From the NCBI RefSeq assembly GCF_032118995.1, contig NC_092656.1:8127761-8191760 (forward strand): DNA of 64,000 nt, in the 5' to 3' direction. The position numbers and the translations under genes were made by a program. The DNA comes from Asterias amurensis. Taxonomy: Eukaryota > Echinodermata > Asteroidea > Forcipulatida > Asteriidae. Position 1 is the first letter of the stretch. Each line of letters opens with the position of its first letter. The notes beneath the pieces were generated by a model. It saw only the letters and a list, made by a program, of their open reading frames with translations. It did no database searches and was not told the origin of the DNA. Shown piece after piece: positions 45,487 to 58,200 of the stretch.

Positions 45487-46006
45487 AAACCGGCATGGTA
45501 AGCAAAATTGGCTCGTGACGTTTTGCTCCAACACTTTTAGTAGCACCGATAAAGGAACAAAATATTTATTCAAATTAACTTGTCCATTAAATAAGCATTT
45601 TAAATGATTAAAATAATTTTCGTCTCATGAGACGAAAATTATTTTCATGACATTGTTTTCACTCATTTCCCAAAAACTACAACACCTCAGCACGTAATAT
45701 TTTCAGGGAAGCTTTCTACTATCATTATCTTCAAACTGTGTAAGTTTAGTGTAAATCTGTGGACATTGTGTTTTTTGTCCTAATAAAAGTTACATATACC
45801 CTTTAAGTGATTTTTTTATATTTAAATATGGGGTCAATTCAGTTGCAATAAATATTACACAATATTAACTAACGGCATTAGTACGCTGAACCCTTCAGCA
45901 CACAAATTACTATTTTTTATTATTTTACTTTATTTGATTTTATTTATTAGTTTTTAATAATGTTATTTATTTGTTGATTTGTTTTGTTATGTCTTTTTTA
46001 AATTGA

Positions 46007-46009
<3 letters not shown>

Positions 46010-46053
<44 letters not shown>

Positions 46054-46106
46054 CTTTTTAACCTTTTTTCTCCTTTTTTTTTTTTTTTTTTGGGGGGGGG
46101 GGGGGT
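46010..46106. repeat. (TA)n followed by poly-T and poly-G
   Basis: An alternating TA tract at about 46011-46049, T-runs to 46091 and a G-run at 46092-46103. Confidence 0.85.
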
Positions 46107-46572
46107 GGGTATTTTGTTGTATCATCATTCAAGCTTGTTATAAAGGTTAATTCTGCTTGTAAAAAGTATGCCTGTACAAACATGAAGTGGTTTAATACAC
46201 GAGAAATAATTAAACATCTTAAGGATACACTATAGTTTCGGGGAGAGAGAATTTAGTAAAACTTTAAAATTGTAATTTGCTACAATGATTTCGTAATAAA
46301 TGTAATGTGTCTTTCGGTTATAAATTCAGGGGGGAAATAATATAATGGTACCCCTGGTAGTTTTTCCCAATTTTTTGTACCGTTATTAAACTTGTCACAG
46401 TTATTTCACAAGCATGATGACGTTCACAACTTGCCACCAAGGGACATTTTGTTTGAGTTCTTTTGTTGCCCATATTAGGGGGCCTACAGGTCAGAAAACG
46501 AATTTCCCCCAGAATTGTGTATTATTCGTCCAAATACTATTTAACTTCAATAGATTCATCTAGCGAAATTCG

Positions 46573-46981
46573 TTAAAGGCAGTGAACACTGTTGATAATT
46601 AATCAAAACAATTATTAGCATCAAACCTTACTTGGTAACAAGTAATGGGGAGAGGTTGGTAGTATAAAACATTGTGAGAAACGACTAGTCCCTCTGAAGT
46701 GGAGTACCTTCGAGAAAGAAGTAATTTTCCACGAATTTGATTTCGAGACCTGCAGATTCAGAATTTGAGGTTTCGAAATCAAGTATCTGAAAGCACAAAA
46801 CAAGCACACAACTTTGTGTGACAAGGTTTTTTTCTTTCATTGTTATCTCGCAACTTCGATGACCGATTGAGCTCAAATTTTCACAGGTTTGTTATTTTAT
46901 GCATATGTTGAGATACAGCAAGTGAGAAGACGAGTCGTTGATTTTTTTTATATTACTAATAAGTGTCCAGCGTCTCTAAGA
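46573..46981 (+). mobile_element. TTAA-ended MITE copy 14
   Basis: Ends TTAAAGGCAGTGAACACT and AGTGTCCAGCGTCTCTAAG, with palindrome TTTCGAGACCTGCAGATTCA / TTTGAGGTTTCGAAATC. Confidence 0.8.
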
Positions 46982-48002
46982 GAAAACACTAAATAAAGGG
47001 ACCCTATTACAGAGGGCGCACTATACTAAACCCTGGAAATGTGGGTGCGTTCGTGTAGCTTCCCTGGGTCTACCCCGTGGTGCTCACTCGGGTGAGCCTC
47101 TGACAAGAGCTAAACGAACGACCACTCACCGCTCTCTACTCTCGTAGTGACGTCGTTTACCTGGGGCTAGCCTTTAGTCAAGGCGCACGCGGCACACCGG
47201 ATAGCACGCACAGCCCCAAAAATGTAACGCACGAAAAAAGACTATCACCGCGACCTAGGAAGCCGCGAAGCGCCTTTATTACCAACCATAGAGTTATTTA
47301 TATACCTCACATATAGAATCCTCTAATCTGATTGGTTAAAAAGGGAGTCATGGAAATAGCTATGCCCGCTTTTTCTTTCAAGATGACGTCATATTGACTA
47401 TGCCCGGGGCATAGTCAATCGACTATGCCCGCCCTGGAAAATAATGGATCCGTCTCAACACACTGTATTCCTGCATGTAGGTCGCGCAAGTGTTTGATGC
47501 GTTGTATACGTTCGTCGTTTCACGGCGCGAACTACATGAACTATAGCTGTGACCTGTGACCTTTATTCGCAGACGACCTTTCAAAGTAGTTGTTTGTGTG
47601 TTTTGTGGGAAATTTAATTGTTTGTGTTCATGCCAAACTCGCAACGTAAAATGGCTGAAGCAAGATTTCATCTACGTCAACAGAAACATCGGGTTGAATT
47701 CATGTGGTTGTTAATGAGCTTTAGATAGTCTTCAAAGATTTTTACGGCGTATTTTATCAGCTGCTTTGTGCTTTTGCTATCGGCGGCATCTATTCTCTCG
47801 TACTTGGATTGTTATCCAGTGGTGTTGGATTGGTATATTTTACCCGTAATGCGAAATGGAAAACACGAAGCAATATTTTGGTAAGTTATTACACTTTATA
47901 CATTTCAAAATCAAGGCCCAGTTCATGAAATCTTTTAACCAATCAGATTAGAAGAATCTATATTATTTGGTATATACAAGTAATATTGACTGCTTAAGGG
48001 AA

Positions 48003-48117
48003 CAGTTGAAATTATAGGCCCTCGGTGATGTCAAAACCATGACTATGCCCTCAGCTTCGCTTCGGGCATAGTCATGGTTTTGACATCACCTTGGGCCTAT
48101 AATTTCAACTGTGCCCC
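48003..48117. repeat. long near-perfect hairpin inside the 1.83-kb element
   Basis: Arms of about 50 bases (ACAGTTGAAATTATAGGCCC at the outside, CATGACTATGCCC at the inside) separated by about 14 bases. GACTATGCCC also occurs inverted around 47395-47430, so this may be the end of a further nested element. Confidence 0.8.
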
Positions 48118-48139
48118 TCATATACAGTCAATATTTCCA

Positions 48140-48426
48140 TAATATAAGAACTAGAGGGCGCACGAGTGATGCTTCGTGCACAAACGCCACGGAACTGCAA
48201 GATGACAAGCGCGTCATTCTGCTGCACGCGCGTTGAATATGAAATACACGTTTGAGGTTTTTTTTATTGAACGCTCACGCGATGCTGTTTGTTCAACTTA
48301 CAAAATGGCCGCACAAACACACGCTGTGAGATGCCAGTTTTGTCAACTTAGAAAATGGCCGCCTGTGCGCATGCCGGGGCGCGTATATAGGCAAGTGCGC
48401 TCTCTAGTTCTTATATATAACTCTAT
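48140..48426. mobile_element. nested 287-bp MITE
   Basis: Left ATATAAGAACTAGAGGGCGC and right GTGCGCTCTCTAGTTCTTAT are inverted. It lies inside the 1.83-kb element. Confidence 0.7.
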
Positions 48427-48982
48427 GTTACCAACTCGTTTTGGGGGGCCTTATGAAAATGTAACGAATTTGCATCGAACGTTCTTGTGACGTCATGCAA
48501 GCGAGTGTGACTTTGACCAGCAACTCACCACGCTACTGCATTATGCATTACATTTTCTCCCACCAAAATCGTTGGCAAATGTAAAGAAAAACATAAGGCC
48601 CCAAAACGAGTTGGTAAAGGCGCTTGGCGGCTTCGCCGCTCGCGGTGATAGTCTTTTTTCGTGCGTTACATTTTCGGGGTTGTGCGTGCCATCCGGTGTG
48701 CCGCGTGCGCCTTGACTAAAGGCTAACCTGGGGCCAGCCCCAAGTGACCCACTCCACACGCAGCAGGGCACTGGGGGCTGACCTGGGTGAGCCCCTGGAA
48801 TGACGTCAAAAGCTATTCGAACGCACCGGGGCAGACCGGGGATGACCGGCCCAGGGAAGCTAGACGAACGCACCCAATAAAGGCCCCCTATCGTTCTAAA
48901 AAAAAATGACAAACGTCGCAAATCGATATTTATTTGGTGGCTGCGTTTGACATCCGAGGACCCAGCCTCATGGAGGACCCAG

Positions 48983-48995
48983 AGGTCAAAGTTTG
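48983..48995 (+). promoter_or_regulatory. DR1-like nuclear-receptor half-sites upstream of ALDH
   Basis: AGGTCA followed by one base and AGTTTG, a degenerate DR1, lies about 230 bases before the ALDH start codon; another AGGTCA sits at 49093-49098. Retinoid and fatty-acid receptors bind such motifs. Half-sites are short and common, so this is suggestive only. Confidence 0.25.
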
Positions 48996-49220
48996 GACTG
49001 CGCGCTGCAGCTGTTGTGCGATATGCATCTTCATGATGCATGCATGGCTCGCTATTGTTTCATACCCTTCACATCACGCCACACACATGCAAAGGTCACA
49101 CACACCTCCAGCAGCCAGCATACTGAGCAGCAGCGACAGGAGGCAAGCGGGTTTTTGTCGCATTTTCAATCACGACCAACTAACGAATGTGGCCATTGTT
49201 ATTGTTTATGTAGCTTAAGT

Positions 49221-52200
49221 ATGGAGTCTCCTCAAGTGAAGTTCACACAGGTATGAGGTAACATACTTTCTCATTTGTAATCAGTTTTAACTTTTATTAA
49301 AATTATAAAGTTTTAACGTTTCGGATATCCTCCTCTTACTTACCAGTTTTCACGCTATTTTATGCCCTTTTCTCTGAATTGGGAAAAAATAATGATGCCA
49401 TATATCAACCGATGCCCTAATTATCTTCATTTGTTAATATGAAGTATGCAAACATATATTAAAACTTGATGGACATTGAAATTTTCACACTACACACCGA
49501 TCTTCGATGCTTCAACTGGCCCCATTTGTTTTGAGTTTTTCCTGTTTTCACGGCAAACGAGAAAGTATAGTTTCCCAGTGAAGCTATACATGGAAGAAAC
49601 ATCTGCAGTGACTACAAGTGTTCTTTGAGACTCTGTGCTTCATTTTTTACAAAATATTTTTTTATTAAATTTAAAAAATAAAAAAATAAAAAGTGTGAAT
49701 AATTACTGGCTTTCAAATCTGATTTTTCTTTATTTTTTTCTTTATTTTTGTTCTTAATATTTATAATAAAGCATATAAATAAACAGTGATAATTGAATCA
49801 ACAAGCTGATGTTTAAATTTTAATATTAATAATATTGATATGAGGGTTAAAAAATAAAAATCTCCAAATATATTAGAAAATGATAGAAGGCACATGGCTT
49901 CTTTAAGCCTCTGTATTTTTTTCCCAGAATGGTCAGCAAAATATTCAGTCACATGATTTGATCATCATGAATTGTGAATGGAAATAGTGTTTGATAAAAA
50001 ATTTTTGGTGGGCAAATATTTGGATATGGCCTCAACATTATGACATATTTTTGTTCCTTGTAGAACTGCCTAAAATACCAATATTTTTTGCATTTACAAG
50101 TACAAATGACCAGTGGAGCCTTGCGTGTCTCTAAGTTTTGGTCAAGGGAGAGGAGACTCTTTGCTTGGCAAATAAAACCACACAATTTTTATCTAGGGAC
50201 TGTTTACATCGCGCACAGAGAGGTAAAAGATTTGCCACGATTTAAGGGACACCTCGAAAACAGGACCTCCTACGATATGTTTGGTAATTTTCATAGACCA
50301 GTCTTCTCACTTGTGAACATTTAAACTCAATTGTTGGTGGTCGATATTGCAAGATTATAATGAATGGAAGAAAAAACACCCTTGTCACACCGTGAGTACC
50401 TAGTTGCGATAACGTAACCGTCCTACCGGCGACCGACGCAACTAACCGTGACCAGACCACATGGTCACACGGTGTTGTGTGTTTGATTTCAGTACCTCAA
50501 AATCTAATTTGGAGGTCTCGAAATCAATTCAAATTCAGGAAAAAATTACTTCATTCACGAAAACAACGTTACTTTATGAGAATAGGCCGTTTCTCACAAT
50601 GTTTATACTATCATTCAACAGCTCCCATTACTACACTAGTTAAGTTACCAAGTAAGGTTTTATGCTAAATTATTTTGAGTAATTACATAGAGCATAGAGT
50701 CCTTGCTCTATGCATAGAGCTATAAAAGCCGACATAAAAGTTATTTTTATAAATTATAGCTCTATTGATGAGTACTGTAATTACCAATTACTAGAATTAT
50801 TGCCAGTGCAGTGCCTTAACCATTGAGGAAAAATTTGAAAATTAAAATTCATTTTTCCTCCATGATTTAACATTTCCTTTCATTTAGCCAGGCAGGCGCG
50901 GCAGGGTGCCAGGTTGTTGTTCACTGTTCAAAGCAAGATAGGGCGCTGTTACCGCGGGCACTATTTTCAAAGACTAGTGCCCACTCTGGTACTATTCCCG
51001 CAAAACGCGCGCGCGCGATCACTAGGCTATATTAGTTCATCCCACGTGACTTGGTTTCAGCCAACCAGAATACAGAATAAGCAAGAGGTGTGTTATAATA
51101 CTTATTAGTTTGGTTTTTAGGTTCCAGTAATTAATTAATGTGGATACTTTACTTTTGTCTGGTTATTTTCTGCAAATTGCCATTATTTTATTTCCAAGCT
51201 TTTTTGTGTTCTATCTCTCGATGCAGTTGTTTATCAACAATGAGTTTGTAAACTCTGTGAGTGGGAAGACATTCCCCACCATTAACCCAACGACTGGAGA
51301 GAAAATCTGCGACATCCAAGAAGGGGATAAGGTATGATCTCTTCAGTACGAATATTTTTGTAATGAAGGTAACATTTGTTGCATACTTGCAAACGATTTT
51401 TTTGCAAACACATTGTACCACGCACGAATATGTTTCACGCAAAATTATACTTACCAGAATAAGGCTACCAGCCAAACTAACAAAAAAGCCACTAGTTTAA
51501 ATTTATGAATGGTATCCTGCTAGCCCCACAAACAGGGCCAATCGATGGTTGGCCCTGATTTTACGTTTCACTTAAGTCATTCAGTTGCGATGCTACAAAA
51601 AACGACAATAGACTTTTTTTAGACTATAGACTATAGTTTTGTTATTTGCCACCAGTGAAATTGTCAGTCGTCGCAAGTGGATTAGTTTGTTACATGTCAA
51701 GGTTTTGTTTCCACATTTCAAATACAATAAATGCATAATAAATTGCAGTTTTAATCTGTCAATTTGTTTCTTGCTGTGCATCAAATAATAACAAGAGGAC
51801 CAAAGGCATTCTTTAAAAAAAATCAAACTCAACTTGGTTCATTTGTACATGTAATTAGTTTTAAATATAATATTTTTTAATACTGCGAGTGATGAAGAAT
51901 TAACTTTGGTTAAATTTATGTACTATAAAATGAGAGTTTACATCTGTAAATATCTGACACTGTCAAAATAGAAAAAAAAATCGTTTTAAATAATACTAAA
52001 GATTTGTCATCATGAAAAACAATCCATTAATTATATGATGATACACTCATTACCTACATAGTTACTTTACTGAGCTTACCAGCACATGTATGTAATAAAT
52101 TTAAGAAACTAAGGAATGGATTTTGGATTTGGCGATCGGTTTTTCATTTGCAATGATTGAAAAGCATTAGTGAAATCGGCCCCATGTTCACCTGGCAGCA

Positions 52201-55200
52201 CTAACGGTAGGCTTGGAATTACATGGAGGTCATGGCCTTCGTTGCCCTTGGTCTTGGCCTAGCGTGCTATTCAAAAGTTTCCCATTGACTTTGAACTTTT
52301 ACAATTGCATTGCCTTTGCAAAAATAAAAATAATAATAAAAATAACAGTGGCTTCTTATATAGCGCTCAGGTCCGTCATGCAGTGACGCTCATGGAGCTT
52401 AAATCATTCCTTGAGCCATCTCTGCTCCCTAGGGGGTATACAGCCTGTGCCGCCAAATATGTAGCGCAATCAAGGCTGGGTGGAGAGAAGCAAATTTACA
52501 GGGATTCAAACCCATACTCCGCTGAACAGAATCATCAGAGCTTGAATTCGGTGCTCTTATCCACTCTGCCACACGGCCAAAACACCCCAAATACACGTAT
52601 ATATCCTTTCCCTTTCAACATGTTCAAAGATGAAATTCCAAGCCTGTACCGATGGTATTTGGTAATCAAAAATCACAACTTGGTATGGATCAACCCACTT
52701 TTCTCTCGTAAAGGGTGCAGCCTCGGCTTTGAGAAGTGTAAGTTGTGCGTATCCTCTTCTAAGTTTTCAATAAACACGCCATCTATACAAACAGTGAAGT
52801 GTAGTGAATACAATAAAAAAAGGTTTATTTGAAACACTTTCAGTGACTTGTACGTGCACAGCCAGGCATTATACTTTTGAGGCCTGATACATCGAGGCAA
52901 CGAAGATCGGAGGCAACGAAGGCGATTGCCTCCATGCCCCCTTGTCATTGCCTTGTCGCCCTTGAAATGCTCCAGTAGAAATTTAAAATAACCTCATAGA
53001 CTGCCCTTTACCAAAGTGAAAATGCCTTGACAGTGCCCTCGCCCCTTTCAAAAACGAAACATAAAGGCCTGCATGCATAAGGATCTACTTTTTGTATTCC
53101 AAATGTGTTAAATATCATACAAGTATGATCTATTTTAGGTACTAAAAAAGTGTCATAAATAGTAAACCGTACAACCCATAATACTGTTATCATAAAAGGG
53201 CATTATCACTTGAGAAACACTTTTGACCTTTTGGATGACCAAGGCAAAACAAATTAGGGAGAAACAAAAATAATACTATTTTTCTAAAATAATACAGAAT
53301 TTTGAAAACTCAAAAAGCTATGCATATTTTAGTTCATCAAAACGCACGACCCAAATAAACATGCACTGAAAAAGTGAAAGAGTGAATATGGGATTGTGTT
53401 AGTATGTTTTTTAACAACTTCTACATGTAGATTCAATTACTCCCCCCCCCCCCCCACCACCACCAACTACGTAGTTGTATGAACTATGTATTTAATGCCT
53501 TGGATTTCATCTTTAATTGGGGGAAGAGTCAATTTTATTTTGCCAAAGGCACTTCAAATCATTTGTGAATGGAGCGGGAACAGGTGGTCCACATTATGGC
53601 CCGGTGAGCCGTAAAGTCAATAAAAAAGTCAGTGAGCTGTAAATAACGACATTTATAGGATTTGAGGCATGCATGGTGAGGTATCAATATACATTTGGTT
53701 TGCGGTAACACCATGTGTGTATCTACTTGTTACCAGGTAGAGTTTGTTCTTTAGACATGTTAGAGAACCGTCTTGCTATAATTATATTCTACTACAGCGG
53801 AGTAGATTTATTGGATTGTTCGGGAGACTTCTTAGTTCTGTCCTGCTTTTTAACTACTACCTGGGACGAAAGGTATCGAAAATTGGCTAGGGCTTTCTCA
53901 CAAAGGACGTGCTTTCTTTAAGTTACCAATTAAATTCCCCACATTGTAGTATTCCTCATACTATCGAGACAGATACTACACATGTATGTCTATTGCATAA
54001 TTGTTACGTAAGAGACGGTGAAACACAATACACAAATTCAGAATGGATTATGGCACAATGGTACAATGGAGAACACTATCCATACTACACATGTATGTCT
54101 ATTGCATAATTGTTACGTAAGAGACGGTGAAGACACAATACACAAATTCAGAATGGATTATGGCACAATGGTACAATGGAGAACACTATCCTACACAATG
54201 CAGAATTTTGAGCTGTTTTGAGAACAATCACTTCCACTTAATATCATAGTGTCTTTATATGTAATGAGTAGGGTAGATGGCCAGGGGTCGAAATTGCCAC
54301 TAGCCCGCTAGCCCGGGACTACCAGATTTACAGCCGGGCTACTCATTTTTCCAGTTTGATAGCCCGACGGGCTACTGGAAAAATAATGCAAAAATCATCA
54401 TCACAAACAATAAAGAACTATGTTATTGGTGTATTGTAAAGTTTGAGCCGTGACGCGAGACATAATGTGTCTTTCGGGCTACCAAAATCTAATCAGGGCT
54501 ACTAAAAATTATTGGTCACTAGCCCTGCTGACTACCATGGAAATACACTTAATTTCGACCCCTGATGGCCTTAGCTTTCGATCCAAACAGGACCTTCTTC
54601 AGAGGCATAAAACAAGTACAAACAAATACATCCATTTATAGAAAAAGAGAGGGGAATTGTAAAGATATTTGTATCAAGTTAAAAATTTAAAATGCAGAAG
54701 TTTTACTGTTAAAAACATAAGACCGCCGAACTTGTACAGTCGTAATGTTATTGGCCCATTGCTAAAACCAATGGCCCGGGGCCTGCCTTAAAGTGTTATT
54801 CAAGCCATTGTTGCACCAATAAGGTAGGCACAAAGCTAAATCAACCACTGTTCACTAACACGTATTCAAGTTAGTACTGATTGTTTCTGTGAAGCAATAA
54901 AAAGTGTTTTACTCAAGGACACAAGATTTGAACCCAAACCTGACGACCTAGTTAACTTTGGATCGCTCAGCCAATACTATTCAGGCTCGTACAATAGGCC
55001 TAACAATTTTGTCTGATTTTTCCCAAGGGTAGAACAAATCAGAATTGGACTTAAGTAGAAAGAATCTCATGCCTGTTTCAGACTGACACTAATAACTTTG
55101 TTCCCCTGTTATTACCAATCCTTCAGTTATTTATGCTTACCAATATATTAGAAGCTTGATAAATTCTGGTCTCAGAGAACATACTTTGTACTTTTTGTTT

Positions 55201-58200
55201 TAGAAACATTGGCCACCATTTTGTCAGACGAGGCAATTTAAGGGAAACAAGTTCCAGGCAATCTCCCAGAAGAAAGGGCATTCGCATTGGAATGTTCATC
55301 TATTATTCTTGTGGGTCGTAGGGCATTGTTAAAAAGATTACTCGTGTGCTACCGGAGTGATCTTGTAACATGCATTGTAGCTGGTTGCCTCCAAGTTGCC
55401 TGCAAAAGTTGCCTCGTGTGAAAAGGCCATAAGTTTACTTGACAAAAATGTGCCCCTTCGATATTTCTTTTTAGTAAAATACTTAATTTTTTTATGGATA
55501 CACACGTATAAGTTTAACAGGAAATGATTTTGTCTGGAGAGCAATCTTGCATAGCAAAAAATTTAGACTACACTTATTTTGTGCTCGCTTTTTGCCAATA
55601 TTAAGTACCTAATTGGGCTTTTTGAGTAGCAATTGATACATTTTGTTGTGCATTCTGCTCCGCTATTACAGGGGCAATCTTTTTCCAAGTTAATTTTTTG
55701 TTTTGAATGATATGTTTTATTGATCGGTTGATGGGTAGCGTTATGGTCAAAATAAACTGTTCATGTTGTATTGTGAGGGCCGCACTACAACTGTTATTTA
55801 TTGTAATCTATGGTCACTCACTATAGGGTGCACTAACTCTACTTAATAATTTATTTATTTATATTTTTTTTGGCAGGCCGATGTTGACTTGGCAGTAAAG
55901 GCGGCCAGGGCTGCCGTTAAACGAGGTTCACCATGGCGAAGGATGGACGCATGCGACCGAGGATTACTGATGTTTAAACTGGCTGATCTCATTCAGAGAG
56001 ATGCAGATTACATTGCTGTGAGTTAGTAAATTAACTGCAGGGGTCAAAATTGTCACTGGCCCGGAACTAACAGATTTACAATTTCTACTCAATTTTCCAG
56101 GATAGCCCGGCTGGCTAGTGGAAAAATAATGAAAAACCAACGTCACAAACAGAAATGAACTTGCTGATGGTATTGTAAAATGAAACACTCTCGGTGACCA
56201 ATTTGTGGTGTGACTCAAGGCGTAATGTGTTTTTTCGGGCTACCAAAATCTCATCAGGGCTGTTAAACATTCTGGGTTACTAGCCCTGTTGACTACCATG
56301 ACAACACACCCTTTTTTTTTTACCCATGTTAAGCCATATACACGTTTAGTCAAGGCCTCAAATGTGGAGGAAACGTCAACAAGACTGCAGGGCCTCTGGT
56401 AGTCTAGTCTGGCCTGTGGTCCAGTGTTAACTTTATGCAACTTCCTATCTTTGGATTTCTTTTTTCCTACAAAACATTGACATAGAAAAACTAATGAACA
56501 CTGAACAACATCTGTGTGTAGTAACTGGCATAATCCAAACATACATGTAAAAAATTAGAATTAAGCAAACTGCTTAGGCACCATTCAGAAAAGTCAGTGT
56601 TAAAAAAAAATCACTATTTGTTTTCTAAGCACTGCCCTAAAATCCATTAAAATGCTCCACTCTCTGTTCATTACCACCCAATGAAACGGATGCCATACTC
56701 ATCATGTTTCATTCGGGGTAAACATGTTCCATATGGGCTTGATTGCAAGTCCAGTCTGTGATTGTGGAGCTGTCCTACAAATAGCTGCCCACATCACCAG
56801 TGACTGAACTTATCACAGTTGCCCTGGCAAGTCCCTATCCCTACAGGAACTAGACAGTCGCATTGATTGCTACTCCAGTCTGTGAGTATGGAGCTAACCT
56901 CCAAACAGCTTCCCACATCACCAGTGACTGCATTTGTTGTTTACACTTACACCCTAACCAGCAGTCCCTGCAGAAGCTAGACAGTCTGGCCATACAATGG
57001 CTAATTGACTCAAAAGTTCAAGATATTTAATCATAGTTTTATCTGATCTCTACTCAGACATACTTGACGCATTTATAATAATTAATGTACCCAACGACTG
57101 TGGTGATATCTGATTACCTGGCCCCATGGCAGGAATAGTCGACTTTGAAATCCATGATAAAGCGATAAGCCATCTAGGCAATTTTTTAGGGGTGTCATGG
57201 TGGTGAGAGTTTGAATGTTATCAAACCCCTTCCCCCCCCCCCCACACCGTACCTACTGCCATCACCATGGACAAACAATGACAAACCATGCCCCACACGG
57301 CGAGCACCACAGACAGTAACCGTGTGTGACGGGTTACAGGGGTCGATTGTTCACTAGACATAATTATATAATATTGGATGGCTTTAAGGATACAAGAATA
57401 TATTGCACGAGTCGAAGACGAGTGCAATATATATATTCTTTTATCCCCCGAAAAAAAGCAATCCAGTATTATTATTATTTATATCAGGCTGAGGACTTGA
57501 TCAAAGCAACACTATTTTGGCTCACCTGATTCCAGATTTTTAAATTCAATTTTATTATGTTATTTTTCTATTTCAATGCTATTGAAAATCCTGAATGCGC
57601 CATACTATGGGCAATTTCACTGTGCGTTTTTATATATAACTCTATGCTGTGCGTTATGCGGTGAAAGTGTGCATTTTAGGCGACGCATCGTTAATACACA
57701 TAAATCTAAATTACCAAACATGGTGAGCGTTGCATCAGTCGCCGCGCGTGCAAGTGTTAAATGCGCGGGCTCCATCCGGGAACTCTTACTGACACAATAT
57801 TGCTGTCATCCGGGTACTTTTTACAAAAGCGTTCAATACGCTGATATATTTTTGCCTCTGGAAGCCTGAATATAAATAATAATAGCTGATATTATGGTTG
57901 ATGTCAATTTGTAGTCTGATCATCAGTTAGAAAAAAAAATTACAATACAAAAATAATGTGAAATTTCTCTACCACTGTTCACTCTTACTCTATGGTTCAC
58001 TTAACCTGGCCAATTTCATGGGCCCTGTGTAAGCCATAAACAAAAACGGCTAAGCACAGACAAATCTCGCTTAGCAGAAATAGGTTACATTCTTGCGACT
58101 GGTGCCCCACTCATAAAGCTTGTAAGCATAAAAACAGGCTGAGCACTGTAACCTCTTGCTTATTAGCAGAAATAGGTTACCAGCCAAAATACTAAGAAAC

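Larger units (their letters stand above)
47043..48875. mobile_element. 1.83-kb element with terminal inverted repeats near 250 bp
   Basis: Left GGGTGCGTTCGTGTAGCTTC and right GAAGCTAGACGAACGCACCC are inverted; homology continues inward through CTTTAGTCAAGGCGCACGCG and ACTATCACCGCG to about 47288 (left) and 48609 (right). The interior holds further nested inverted repeats. Reading frames inside (including 166 codons at 48541-49041, minus) match no transposase. No clear target duplication. Confidence 0.8.

Noticed and set aside
48541..49041. 166-codon minus-strand reading frame
   Set aside because: It lies mostly inside the inverted end of the 1.83-kb element and matches no protein family; an open frame in GC-rich repeat sequence is not unusual.
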